Source: Paenibacillus sp. J2TS4
GTDB taxonomy: Bacteria > Bacillota > Bacilli > Paenibacillales > NBRC-103111
Assembly (NCBI RefSeq): GCF_018403245.1
Contig: NZ_BOSH01000008.1
Location: forward strand, 186,001 to 250,000
Reading direction: 5' to 3'
Length of the DNA: 64,000 nt
Below the pieces are notes generated by a model. The model was not told the origin of the DNA. It saw nothing but the letters and a program-made list of their open reading frames with translations, and did not search any database. Below, piece by piece: positions 16,790-25,311 of this stretch. The position numbers were made by a program, and so were the translations under genes. Numbering within the stretch: position 1 is the stretch's first letter; each line of letters opens with the position of its first letter.

Positions 16790-18232
16790 TTGGAAATATC
16801 AACGGATATTCCTGAAAATCATAGATTATCTTCGCAGGCTTTAATAGAGTTTTTCAATCGAATCGAACAACTTAAATTGGAAGTTAACAGCTTTATTCTG
16901 CTACAAGATGGTAAAGCTACCGCCCAATTTTGGCGACCACCCTATCGTAAGGATACTCCGCAACTATTATATTCTCTGAGCAAAAGCTTTACTTCTATAG
17001 CTGTAGGAATCGCATGGGATAACGGATTGCTAGATTTAGATGATAAAGTCCTATCTTTTTTTCCTGAAAAACTACCGAGCCATGTTTCACCCAATTTAAC
17101 TAAAATGACTGTTCATCATTTGTTGTCTATGAACGCAGGGCACCATGATAATATCTATGCTACAGTAGCGAAGGAACAGGACTGGGTAAAGACGTATTTA
17201 TCTTTAGATGTTGAACATGAACCGGGAAGTCACTATCGTTACAGCACCCATTCTACATATATGTTGTCTGCAATAATCAAACAGGTAACAGGTCAAAATA
17301 TGGTTGACTTTTTAATGCCCAGATTATTCGAACCATTAGGGATATCAAGACCATCATGGGAAACCTGCCCACTGGGCATGACAGCAGGTGGAATGGGATT
17401 AAGCCTATCAACCGAAGGGATAGCTAAATTTGGCCTTATGCTCTTGAATAAAGGGGTCTACAAAAATAAAAGAATTGTTTCTGAGCAATTCATTGAGTTG
17501 GCTACAACGGAACAAAGTGATAATCGTGCAGGAGCAGAGAGAATAGACTCAGCACAAGGTTATGGATATCAATTTCATTTATGTCGGCGCGGATGTTACA
17601 GGGGTGATGGTGCTTTCGGTCAATTATGTTTTGTAGCTCCAAAAGAAAATATAGTCATTGCCGCAACTTCAAGCTTCAAGAATATGAAGCCACTACAGAC
17701 ACTTTTAGATTTAATTTATGAACATATTATCGACCAATTAGACAATAATGCTTCCTACAATCCTGAATACAATATAGAACTACAAAAACTATTATCTAAA
17801 CTTCCTAATGCTGTTCCTGCAATCAAGCCTGTACCCGTCAACACGCCAATGGTTAATAATACCTGCTATATTATAAATGAAAATCCTCATGGTCTCAAAA
17901 AAATTATCTTCCACTTGAAGGATGAGCAGTTGAAACTTCAAGTTTTTTACGGAGATGATAGAGACAACATTTTGCCATTTGATTTTACGAAAGCGATGCA
18001 TACTAAGGATGTATTCAACAAAGATTTATCCATGCATCTTCAAGAGGTTGTCACTTACGCTTCTTGGCAAGATAATAGTACCTTACAGCTTACTCTTTTC
18101 TACATCGAAACTCCATACGTGGTCACTTATACAATAATATTCCATGACCAAACCATTGATTTTCATTTCAACATCAACGTATCTCTTAACATATCAGAAT
18201 ATAAAGTCACCGGGAATTTAATGAATGTTTAA
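16790..18232 (+). CDS. Serine hydrolase, class C beta-lactamase/PBP-like
   Basis: Protein of 480 residues with the penicillin-binding fold: the nucleophile motif SLSK in YSLSKSFTSIA (about 60-70), a YST motif in YRYSTHSTYM as the second element, and GDGAFGQ in the third-motif region. No signal peptide is visible, so it probably acts in the cytosol as an esterase or peptidase-like hydrolase rather than a secreted beta-lactamase. The C-terminal 150 residues form an additional beta-rich domain. Start is TTG with GGAGG 8 bases upstream. Confidence 0.85.
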   Translation: MEISTDIPENHRLSSQALIEFFNRIEQLKLEVNSFILLQDGKATAQFWRPPYRKDTPQLLYSLSKSFTSIAVGIAWDNGLLDLDDKVLSFFPEKLPSHVSPNLTKMTVHHLLSMNAGHHDNIYATVAKEQDWVKTYLSLDVEHEPGSHYRYSTHSTYMLSAIIKQVTGQNMVDFLMPRLFEPLGISRPSWETCPLGMTAGGMGLSLSTEGIAKFGLMLLNKGVYKNKRIVSEQFIELATTEQSDNRAGAERIDSAQGYGYQFHLCRRGCYRGDGAFGQLCFVAPKENIVIAATSSFKNMKPLQTLLDLIYEHIIDQLDNNASYNPEYNIELQKLLSKLPNAVPAIKPVPVNTPMVNNTCYIINENPHGLKKIIFHLKDEQLKLQVFYGDDRDNILPFDFTKAMHTKDVFNKDLSMHLQEVVTYASWQDNSTLQLTLFYIETPYVVTYTIIFHDQTIDFHFNINVSLNISEYKVTGNLMNV

Positions 18233-18253
18233 TAAAACTGATATGGCTAATCG

Positions 18254-19222
18254 TCAATGCTGACAATACTCCTCAAGAGTCGCAACAAGTGAAGACGGAA
18301 GATCTATTTCATCCTCAACATGGCTGCTCCCGGGGATATAAATCCCTTTGGAGGACAATCGTTCGATTTGAGACGCCATTCGAGCCGAAAAACCCGGAGC
18401 GAGCAGTTCGGGGGTTAGGGCAACTATGAACAGGCCTACACCAGGCGAATGACTCCCTTCCTCGAAGGATGGAGCATCAAGTGACCAGTTCGCGCCTGTC
18501 GTACCTGCAGCGAGAATTTCAACCATCAGTGCGATATTGGCACCGCGCATACCCCCGAAAGCAAGTAAAGCCCCCTGGATTGCTTCACGCAGATCCATTG
18601 TTTCCTGTCCCTTCCCATCAATGGCCCAGCCTTTGTGGATTCCCTCCCCCCGCTCTGCCGCCTGCCGTATGTTGACAAAAGCCGTGGCACTGGACGCCTG
18701 ATCGATCACCAAGGGGGCCCTGTTATCGACAGGTACAGCGAATGCTAGAGGATTGGTGCCATAAACAGCCTCGCTGCTTTGGCCCGCAGCCATTAAGGCC
18801 GATCCATTGGTCGCAGCCATCGCTACCAATCCCTCACGGGCGAGACGCCTTACATAATAGCCCAATTCTCCAGCCGTATAACTGTTCTTTAACGCTAATA
18901 CGGTTACACCATAAGCCCTTGCCCGTGTTTGCAATTCCTCGAATGCACGATCAAAACCAAGTTGGGCAATCCCCCCCTTGGCATCGACCTGAATGAGCGC
19001 AGGGGCTGGAAAGCAGATCTCAGGCTCTTCTGTGCCCGCAATGCGACCACACAAAAAGCCTTCCAAATAATCGGGAAGATGAGCAAATCCAACCGAACTC
19101 CGACCGGAGCATTCCGCAGCGACCGTTGCTTCAGCAAGAGAGCTTGCCACCGCTTTGCTCGCACCAGCGGCAACACACGCGCGAATAGCCAATTCTCTTG
19201 CGCTGTTAAGATCATATCGCAT
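18254..19222 (-). CDS. Ldh family NAD(P)-dependent oxidoreductase (malate/L-lactate dehydrogenase type 2)
   Basis: Protein of 322 residues from the malate/L-lactate dehydrogenase family that is unrelated to classic LDH. Signatures include SVGFAHLPDYLEGF, NSYTAGELGYYVRRLA, MAATNGSALMA, YGTNPLAFAVP and AFGGMRGANIALMVEIL. Family members reduce 2-oxo acids such as pyruvate, diketogulonate or oxaloureidoglycolate; the substrate here cannot be deduced. CAGGAG lies 8 bases before the ATG. It converges on the serine hydrolase gene with only 21 bases between stops, and its upstream neighbour is the fusB-like gene. Confidence 0.85.
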   Translation of the reverse strand: MRYDLNSARELAIRACVAAGASKAVASSLAEATVAAECSGRSSVGFAHLPDYLEGFLCGRIAGTEEPEICFPAPALIQVDAKGGIAQLGFDRAFEELQTRARAYGVTVLALKNSYTAGELGYYVRRLAREGLVAMAATNGSALMAAGQSSEAVYGTNPLAFAVPVDNRAPLVIDQASSATAFVNIRQAAERGEGIHKGWAIDGKGQETMDLREAIQGALLAFGGMRGANIALMVEILAAGTTGANWSLDAPSFEEGSHSPGVGLFIVALTPELLAPGFSARMASQIERLSSKGIYIPGSSHVEDEIDLPSSLVATLEEYCQH

Positions 19223-19445
19223 TGGCTATTCTCCTGACACTCGGCTGAATTTTCTCTATTATATTCGGGGATACAGTTACCGGCTTATTTATTGCTATCC
19301 TATTTCCTCTCACATTTCGTCACACTCCCCGACTGAATTCTCTTCTTTACATGCATACAAGTTTTCATAATTATACAATGAAAATAGGTTAGCCCAGACT
19401 TTCAAATCAGCTTCGGTGAAACTTTTCCTATATTAGATTTTGGAT

Positions 19446-19474
19446 TTGCTGCAAATGCTGAATTATTTTATAAT
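19446..19474 (+). promoter_or_regulatory. Promoter of the leader ORF and fusB-like gene
   Basis: TTGCTG (19446-19451) and TATAAT (19469-19474) with a 17-base spacer. It would give a leader of about 200 bases before the fusB-like start codon. Confidence 0.65.
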
Positions 19475-19498
19475 GCAGAAAAAGGGAGGTCGGTAAAA

Positions 19499-19546
19499 AT
19501 GGCAAAGCACTTTGCCAGAATCGGCAGCGACTCATGCAGAGCCTAA
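19499..19546 (+). CDS. Leader peptide upstream of the fusB-like gene
   Basis: Short ORF MAKHFARIGSDSCRA (15 residues) starting with ATG, with GGGAGGT 9-10 bases upstream, a stronger ribosome site than that of the main gene. It lies right after the promoter. Its 5' part forms a hairpin (GGCAAA-GCAC-TTTGCC, 19501-19516), and its end (19536-19543) can pair with the 5' arm of the ribosome-site-blocking hairpin. These are features of a translational attenuator leader. Expression of the peptide is inferred. Confidence 0.55.
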   Translation: MAKHFARIGSDSCRA

Positions 19547-19628
19547 CATTAGGGCGATACTTTGCATGGGGCGAACGGTATCATTAATATTGTCGCCCGA
19601 GAGAGCTTTATATCGTTTCTAATAAGAG

Positions 19629-19676
19629 GCTTTGCTCCTTGTATTACTTTTAATAAAAAATAAGGGGCTGAAAAGC
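19629..19676 (+). promoter_or_regulatory. Ribosome-site-sequestering hairpin (translational attenuator)
   Basis: Bases 19629-19640 (GCTTTGCTCCTT) pair with 19662-19676 (AAGGGGCTGAAAAGC), with one G-U pair and a three-base bulge. The ribosome site AAGGGG of the fusB-like gene is buried in the stem, directly before its ATG at 19678. Bases 19628-19635 can instead pair with 19536-19543 in the leader ORF, which would free the ribosome site. A separate pair of GGGCGA copies (19552-19557 and 19569-19574) competes for TCGCCC at 19593-19598. Confidence 0.6.
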
Positions 19677-19677
19677 A

Positions 19678-20343
19678 ATGGTCAAACCATTTATTAGAAA
19701 CCATCAATATAACTTAATCAAGAAGCAGGCCGAGCTGCTGCAGCATGCCTGCAATACCATTTCCGATCCGAAAATGGTGGAGGCGGTAAGATATAGCGCA
19801 CATGCCAAAATTGTAGAAGCGTTCCCGCATGCAACAGAGCTTCAAAAACAAGCGTTGGCGGATATTTCGACGTTAAATACGGCGGGAGAATTTCAGCACT
19901 ATCTGCAGTCGCTGGAACCATATATGATGGAATTTGCACAAGTGACGGAAAAGCAGCTAAAGAAAAATTTCCCTAAAATCAAAAAACTGAAGGTTCCTGA
20001 TTTAACCGCTCTCGATTATCGGTATGTCACTTATCTTGGCTGGACCGACATCGCTACGAATAAAATGTTTCTCGTTTACCATCTGAACGGGCAACTCGTC
20101 GGCATCGAAGGAAGATATACCCCGACGAATAAGAAAAGTGTATGTTTTGTGTGCAACCGGCATGAAGAGGTTGCGTTATTTTCAGCAATATCCAAATCTA
20201 AGCCGGCTAACGCTTCGCCTGATTACTACAAGGCGATCGGCAACTATTTGTGTGTGGACAGCGACATTTGCAACAAGAACATCACGGCTGTCACCGCTTT
20301 GGAAAAGTTCGTCAATAAAGTGATGGGATACGATGAATCGTGA
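19678..20343 (+). CDS. FusB/FusC family elongation factor G-binding protein
   Basis: Protein of 221 residues with the two-domain FusB architecture: an N-terminal helical bundle and a C-terminal treble-clef zinc domain with cysteines in CFVCNRH and LCVDSDICNKN. Staphylococcal members bind EF-G and release it from ribosomes stalled by fusidic acid, giving resistance. Chromosomal homologues are common in Firmicutes and may act in general ribosome rescue. Ribosome site AAGGGG is buried in a hairpin, and a leader ORF precedes it, suggesting induction when ribosomes stall. A strong terminator follows at 20430. Confidence 0.88.
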   Translation: MVKPFIRNHQYNLIKKQAELLQHACNTISDPKMVEAVRYSAHAKIVEAFPHATELQKQALADISTLNTAGEFQHYLQSLEPYMMEFAQVTEKQLKKNFPKIKKLKVPDLTALDYRYVTYLGWTDIATNKMFLVYHLNGQLVGIEGRYTPTNKKSVCFVCNRHEEVALFSAISKSKPANASPDYYKAIGNYLCVDSDICNKNITAVTALEKFVNKVMGYDES

Positions 20344-20429
20344 ATGAATTCTCGTATCCGTTATGATCGCCATATTCTTGAGCGCTATGGCGCTGCGATA
20401 CGAAATGATGCGTAAGCATGGAGCAACTG

Positions 20430-20457
20430 GAGCCCGTCATTGATGGCGGGCTCTTTT
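20430..20457 (+). terminator. Terminator of the fusB-like gene
   Basis: Arms GAGCCCG/CGGGCTC around a ten-base loop, followed by TTTTGC. Confidence 0.8.
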
Positions 20458-20640
20458 GCATTTAATGGAAAAAGTTGAGAAAGAACCGTTGTCTGCAGCA
20501 TCCTTCTCTACCTTTAGTGAAGCTTGAGCCACAGTACGTAACTGCATATGGCGATTCAGTTGGTAAACTTTGATATTTAGCTCTAAAATAATAATTATAC
20601 TCAGAAAATTCCATTATCATGGAAAGGAGCAAATATACCA

Positions 20641-21168
20641 ATGAATTTTAATATGAAGGAAGCTATTGAGGTTCTGGAACGTACACCCCAAGCACTGGAT
20701 TCTTTTTTATATGGCTTGTCTGATGGATGGCTGCAATGCAATGAAGGCGAAGGAACCTGGAATGTCTCTGAAGTGATCGAGCACCTTATTGAAGGAGAGA
20801 AAAATAACTGGATACCCCGGTTGGAATTTATTGTTCAGAAAGGTGAAAGTGAACCTTTTCCCCCATTTGATCGCTATTCACACTTAAATGAAAAGTCCGA
20901 AAGTTCGATGGAACAAAAATTGCTTGAATTCAAAACGATTAGAGCACGAAATATTTCAAAACTTAAAGAACTTATCGATCCTGAATTACATCTCGAATGG
21001 ACGGGTTCACACCCCGCATTCGGTGTAGTGAAGGTAAGAGAATTGCTTTCTACGTGGGTTGTTCACGATCTGACACACACTGCTCAAATCGTACGGGTCA
21101 TGTCCGAGAGATACAGGCCGGACGTTGGGCCTTGGATAGAATATTTAGGCATATTGAAAAAGAAATGA
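20641..21168 (+). CDS. DinB/YfiT family putative metal-dependent protein
   Basis: Four-helix-bundle protein of 175 residues with the DinB_2 pattern: a histidine in WNVSEVIEHLIEGE near residue 48 and two more in VVHDLTHTAQIV near 140, which usually coordinate a divalent metal. The WTGSHPAFGVVKVRELLSTW segment is typical. Family members act as thiol transferases or detoxification enzymes, but no substrate can be assigned. AAAGGAG lies upstream of the ATG. Its stop overlaps the start of the AraC-type gene (ATGA), so the two are co-translated. Confidence 0.85.
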   Translation: MNFNMKEAIEVLERTPQALDSFLYGLSDGWLQCNEGEGTWNVSEVIEHLIEGEKNNWIPRLEFIVQKGESEPFPPFDRYSHLNEKSESSMEQKLLEFKTIRARNISKLKELIDPELHLEWTGSHPAFGVVKVRELLSTWVVHDLTHTAQIVRVMSERYRPDVGPWIEYLGILKKK

Positions 21169-22019
21169 CGCATGTAAATATTCAAGGCTGCAATCCGATT
21201 CTCCATGCCAGAAGCAAAAATTATTTTTGGGAGGGCAAAGGCGCGTTATCCGTTAAAACATTTAAGAATGGACGAGCTTTTTACCAGGCCGGTCACGGGC
21301 ACTTCGCTGTTGATGAGGGGAACTATCTTTTGCTTAATCGCGATCAGGAGTACTCGATTACAATTGAATCAGAGGTTCCTGTGGAATCATTCTGTATCTT
21401 TTTCCCTGAAATGATGGTTGAAGAGGTCTATCATGATACGATGGCATCCAATGAGCAGTTATTAGATAACCCCGACTTTTCCAAGTCAAAGTCGGTTGAT
21501 TTTGTTGAGAAAACTTACAGTGACCAATGGATTGCGGCCGCTTTACTTCAAATAAAAGCTGGGTATACCAATAAACCTTTTGATAGAACATGGCTGGAAG
21601 AAAAATTATACGAATTAGCATACGGTCTCCTGAAGGCTCACCGGCAGGTTAATAATGAAATCATGAAGCTTCCGTCCCTGAAAGCCTCAACGCGTAAGGA
21701 ATTGTATAAAAGAATACAGATAGGCCATGAGTTTATTTCCGCCTATTTTGACCAATCCCTAACCTTAGCGGATATAGCAAGAGCAGCCTGTTTATCACCA
21801 AATCATTTTCTTAGAAACTATAAGCAATTGTTTGGCATGTCTCCTCATCAATTTCTAACTGAAAAAAGGCTGCAAGAAGCAAATAGGCTTCTTCTCCAAA
21901 CCGACAAGTCTATAACTGCTATTTGCTTGGAAGTTGGATTCCAGAGTCCCAGTTCGTTTAGTGGGCTATTCTCCAAACGTTTTTCCATGACCCCTTCGCA
22001 GTATCGTCAAAAAAGGTGA
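21165..22019 (+). CDS. AraC family transcriptional regulator
   Basis: Regulator of 284 residues with a cupin-like N-terminal sensor (HFAVDEGNYLLLNRDQEYSI) and a C-terminal double helix-turn-helix (FDQSLTLADIARAACLSP then FQSPSSFSGLFSKRFSMTP). The start is the ATG at 21165, overlapping the DinB stop; no separate strong ribosome site is visible, so translation depends on coupling. It probably controls the DinB gene or a detoxification response. Confidence 0.9.
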   Translation: MTHVNIQGCNPILHARSKNYFWEGKGALSVKTFKNGRAFYQAGHGHFAVDEGNYLLLNRDQEYSITIESEVPVESFCIFFPEMMVEEVYHDTMASNEQLLDNPDFSKSKSVDFVEKTYSDQWIAAALLQIKAGYTNKPFDRTWLEEKLYELAYGLLKAHRQVNNEIMKLPSLKASTRKELYKRIQIGHEFISAYFDQSLTLADIARAACLSPNHFLRNYKQLFGMSPHQFLTEKRLQEANRLLLQTDKSITAICLEVGFQSPSSFSGLFSKRFSMTPSQYRQKR

Positions 22020-22111
22020 TTTTCAAGAAGTCGATTTTCAAATTCTCGTTATCATTATAGATATAACCGATAGTTCATAACTTAAAATGGTTGAAGGAGA
22101 GGAGAGAGGAA

Positions 22112-22633
22112 ATGGAGCTCAACCAAATCATGGATGTTGGATTTCAAGCGGTTCAGTCAGGGGATGCTTCACGGCTAAAGGATATTTTAGAATCTCGTCC
22201 ACATCTAGCAAATTCGGAAAATGGAGATGGACTAACCCTATTAGGGTATGCGGCGCATTATGGTAACAAAGAGGCAGTGAAGATCTTGCTGGATTATGGT
22301 GCCGATGTGAATGCATTGTCTCATTCCAAGGTTTCTTACATTCCTTCGAATACAGCATTGCATGCTGCCATTGCGGGGGAACGTAGCCTGGATGTCATCA
22401 AGCTGCTTTTAGCACACCATGCTCAGACCAACCTATTCGACAGCAATGGTCATACTTGTCTGCACACTGCTGCATTCCATGATGATAACCTGGAAATTAT
22501 TCGCTTGTTGCTGGAGCATGGGGCCGATATTAACGCTAGAATCGAAGGCGGAGATACGGCATTGTCTCTTGCGATCCAGCAAGGTAACCATAACGTAGCG
22601 GAGCTTCTTCGTCACAGTGGAGCGCTGCTATAA
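22112..22633 (+). CDS. Ankyrin repeat protein
   Basis: Protein of 173 residues made almost wholly of ankyrin repeats, about four to five copies (for example GDGLTLLGYAAHYGNKEAVK, NTALHAAIAGERSLDVIKLL, GHTCLHTAAFHDDNLEIIRL and GDTALSLAIQQGNHNVAELL). It lacks a signal peptide and is presumably a cytosolic protein-binding scaffold. Start ATG at 22112 has GGAGAGGAGAG upstream. Partners are unknown. It is a single gene ending at a bidirectional terminator. Confidence 0.92.
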   Translation: MELNQIMDVGFQAVQSGDASRLKDILESRPHLANSENGDGLTLLGYAAHYGNKEAVKILLDYGADVNALSHSKVSYIPSNTALHAAIAGERSLDVIKLLLAHHAQTNLFDSNGHTCLHTAAFHDDNLEIIRLLLEHGADINARIEGGDTALSLAIQQGNHNVAELLRHSGALL

Positions 22634-22725
22634 TTTAAGAGCAGCTTGCTATAGGTACGTTAAGTATCGATTTGGCTATACCATTGCTCATCCTCTAGCT
22701 TTTTCGTTACAGGAATGAGTTCATT

Positions 22726-22762
22726 AAAGTGGAGCCTTCCTCTTGGGAAAACTCCACTTTTT
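22726..22762. terminator. Bidirectional terminator
   Basis: Arms AAAGTGGAG/CTCCACTTT around a 17-base loop, followed by TTTTTCTT. Lies between the convergent ankyrin and methyltransferase genes. Confidence 0.8.
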
Positions 22763-22763
22763 C

Positions 22764-23528
22764 TTAGATCGCTTCTGCTTTAATAATAAAGCGATGTTGA
22801 TATACATCAAAATAGCCTTGCTTCTGAATGATCCCATGGATTTCATACAACTTATCGAGATATAGTTCAGGTTCAAATCCAGGTACCTGCCAAGGGATGG
22901 CCTTTAAATAATAGACTAAAGCACCGATATCATAAAATCGTTGAACGGGATATTCCTCCCGCCCTTCTGTAACTCTAAACCCATTCTCCTTCAGTTCCTC
23001 CATGGCTACATTCAAGTTCCAATGGGCGAACTCTTCATTTAAAGGCACCCCTAATTTTTCGTTGATTTGCCTGCAGTCCGTTCCACCGCTTTGTTGGGTA
23101 ATAAAGAGCCCTTGATCGGAAATAATCCTTTTGACTTCTTGTGGAGAATAAGACTCATGGCGGTTAATGATTAAATCAAAGCATGAATCTTCAAAAGGAA
23201 GCCTAGTATCCTCCTCAACCTGCACCACTTTAACTCCTAACGGTTCAAGTCTCTGTTTAGCTATTGGAATATTAGGCTTGTATCCCTCCGTTGCATATAC
23301 AGATTTAGGGAAGAACGCTTTGAATTCGGATAAAAATTCTCCTCCGCCCGTACCCATATCAAGCAATGAGGCTGCATTTTGAACAAGGGGCATTACCTGA
23401 CTACCATAAGACCAAGATAGTAATTGGTGCTGCATACGTCCGGTTTCGGTAATGGTTGAAAAATCCCAGCCCGTAAAATTTCGATTGCCGTCTCTAATGT
23501 AAGTTAAAAAATGTTTGTCGGTTAACAC
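22764..23528 (-). CDS. Class I SAM-dependent methyltransferase
   Basis: Protein of 254 residues with a Rossmann methyltransferase core: motif I ASLLDMGTGGGEFLSEF near residue 55, an acidic residue after the second strand, and FDLINRHESY-type motif IV (reads FDLIINRHESYSPQEV). The start is GTG at 23528 with GGAGGGG 5 bases upstream; the overlapping ATG is out of frame. The substrate is unknown. An imperfect inverted repeat (AGTATAGTT and AACTATAACT, 23548-23575) lies just upstream and may be regulatory. Confidence 0.85.
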   Translation of the reverse strand: MLTDKHFLTYIRDGNRNFTGWDFSTITETGRMQHQLLSWSYGSQVMPLVQNAASLLDMGTGGGEFLSEFKAFFPKSVYATEGYKPNIPIAKQRLEPLGVKVVQVEEDTRLPFEDSCFDLIINRHESYSPQEVKRIISDQGLFITQQSGGTDCRQINEKLGVPLNEEFAHWNLNVAMEELKENGFRVTEGREEYPVQRFYDIGALVYYLKAIPWQVPGFEPELYLDKLYEIHGIIQKQGYFDVYQHRFIIKAEAI

Positions 23529-23741
23529 ATTGTCCCCTCCAAATAAAAGTATAGTTATTGCTGAAAACTATAACTGCTTAAAAGGAGGTCCTCTTATCCA
23601 TTGGCAAAATAGTTACTTTTCATGTTCAAAATAATTCATCTCAATACCTCTCAACCAAATTTTATTTATCTCCTTCATAAACTGTCGAGATGGATAAACT
23701 AAAGGGGACGAGCCTGATATAAGCTGCGCCCCTCATCTAGA

Positions 23742-24506
23742 TTATTTTACAGCTTCGTATATGAAGCTTTGCTTTGCGTCGCACGGCACCTTGCCATGTA
23801 CAAAATCAGCTGACACGGTTACATCCGAAAATCCGACGCTTTCGAGAACCAGCTTGAACTCTTCAACCCCGTACCAACGTAACGCAAAACGCTGCAATTC
23901 GGTTTGAATGAGCTTTCCATCCCGCCATTTTTCATACTTCAAATAGGACACTTTATATTGGTTAAATAAGTCAGCTTCTACCTGCTTCTCTTCCATCGTA
24001 ATTAGATCACCATTCGGAAAATGGAAGGTGGATATGCCCTCGAACCTCCCCGTCTCAAAATTGGCATCGGGCAGGAAAAGGTCAAGCATCAGCCGTCCGC
24101 CAGGTTGAAGATGCTCATAAAGCTTCCTTAAAGCTTGGATTGACTCCTGACGGTTTTCAATTAATAAGAAGGAACCGGCCGGAATAAAGATGGCCTCGTA
24201 TTGGTAAGGCAGGGAGAGCTCCTGTAGATTGGACTGGTATAAATTAGCCTGAAGTCCGCGCTCTTCACAACGTTGGCGGCAAGAAAACAACATTTCAGGG
24301 GAATAGTCCACTCCATCTATAGCAAGACCCGACTCGAGAAGTGGAATCAGTACTCGCCCGGAGCCGGCCATGGCTTCCAGAATGCGCCCCTTACAATGCT
24401 TTAGCTTATCTTGATAATATTCTAAGTCACCGCCGATGGATTGTCCGACTTTTTTGGTAAGATCATAAACCTCTGTACAAAGTTCACCGTAATAACTAAA
24501 CGACAT
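23742..24506 (-). CDS. Class I SAM-dependent methyltransferase
   Basis: Protein of 254 residues, unrelated in detail to its neighbour. Motif I reads ILEAMAGSGRVLIPLLESG, followed by DGVDYSPEML and the Gly-rich LQPGGRLMLDLFLPD. The pattern fits small-molecule methyltransferases of the Methyltransf_25 type. GGAGGGATAGGAG precedes the ATG. A 9-base-arm hairpin (24535-24543 with 24562-24570) lies in its leader, but without a T-run. Substrate unknown. Confidence 0.85.
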   Translation of the reverse strand: MSFSYYGELCTEVYDLTKKVGQSIGGDLEYYQDKLKHCKGRILEAMAGSGRVLIPLLESGLAIDGVDYSPEMLFSCRQRCEERGLQANLYQSNLQELSLPYQYEAIFIPAGSFLLIENRQESIQALRKLYEHLQPGGRLMLDLFLPDANFETGRFEGISTFHFPNGDLITMEEKQVEADLFNQYKVSYLKYEKWRDGKLIQTELQRFALRWYGVEEFKLVLESVGFSDVTVSADFVHGKVPCDAKQSFIYEAVK

Positions 24507-24781
24507 ACTCCTATCCCTCCGTTAATGGTTGATTACGGAAGGGGCTTGATCAGATGCTTATCCCTTCCGTGCTTTAATTAAACTGAATTTTTTATATTGG
24601 AGGACTGACATGAAGACCACTCACCTTCTATGTATAATTAATCCAATTATATACTTCCAGAAAACTCCGATCAATGGAATAATAAAATATAGCTGAGTAT
24701 GGCTTTCTTTAAACATTCGGAAGCTAATCATGGCGACTGACTACAAACCAGGCTTCTAAAAAATACGAGGAGGAGAACAAG

Positions 24782-25261
24782 ATGAAACGATTGTCCAGAC
24801 ACGAGGCCATGAGACCCTTGTCTCGTCATCATCATCATGCACTGGTCATGGTATTAAACATTAGAAAAACGTTGACGAATGAAGGAACTGCAGAGGATAA
24901 AGCTGTAAAAGCTTTGAGAGCGAAATTACTTCAATTTTGGGAAACGGGGGGACAGGAACATTTTCGCGAGGAAGAAGAGATTTTATTGCCGGCATACTCA
25001 CGTTACGCACCCATTCATCAGGAAGAAATTATCGAGATGCTAATGGAACATGTGCAAATTAGAGCTTTGATAGCAGCGATCTCCGATGAAGAAGGAGATC
25101 TGGTAGTTCATATGCGTAAGCTGTCCGAGGTGTTAGAACAACATGTCCGCAGAGAAGAGCGTGTGATTTTTCCAATGATGGAAGCGGCACTGCCAGAGGA
25201 AGAATTAAAAAAACTGGCCCCCTATTTTCACGAATTTCATAAAGGTAATCCTAATGAATAA
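24782..25261 (+). CDS. Hemerythrin HHE domain protein
   Basis: Protein of 159 residues with the four-helix hemerythrin fold. Candidate di-iron ligands are HHHHAL near residue 18, QEHFREEEE near 61, the helix with LMEHVQIR near 85, and LEQHVRREE near 121. Small bacterial members bind oxygen or nitric oxide or sense redox state. GGAGGAGAA precedes the ATG. It stands alone, divergent from the methyltransferase gene on its left. Confidence 0.9.
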   Translation: MKRLSRHEAMRPLSRHHHHALVMVLNIRKTLTNEGTAEDKAVKALRAKLLQFWETGGQEHFREEEEILLPAYSRYAPIHQEEIIEMLMEHVQIRALIAAISDEEGDLVVHMRKLSEVLEQHVRREERVIFPMMEAALPEEELKKLAPYFHEFHKGNPNE

Positions 25262-25311
25262 TAAATCGGACTCTGACCTTTCTATGGTCAACATAAGACT
25301 TGTTAGAAGGA

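Noticed and set aside
24535..24570. Terminator or attenuator ahead of the second methyltransferase
   Set aside because: Nine-base arms are clear, but there is no T-run in either direction and no leader ORF, so a function cannot be supported.
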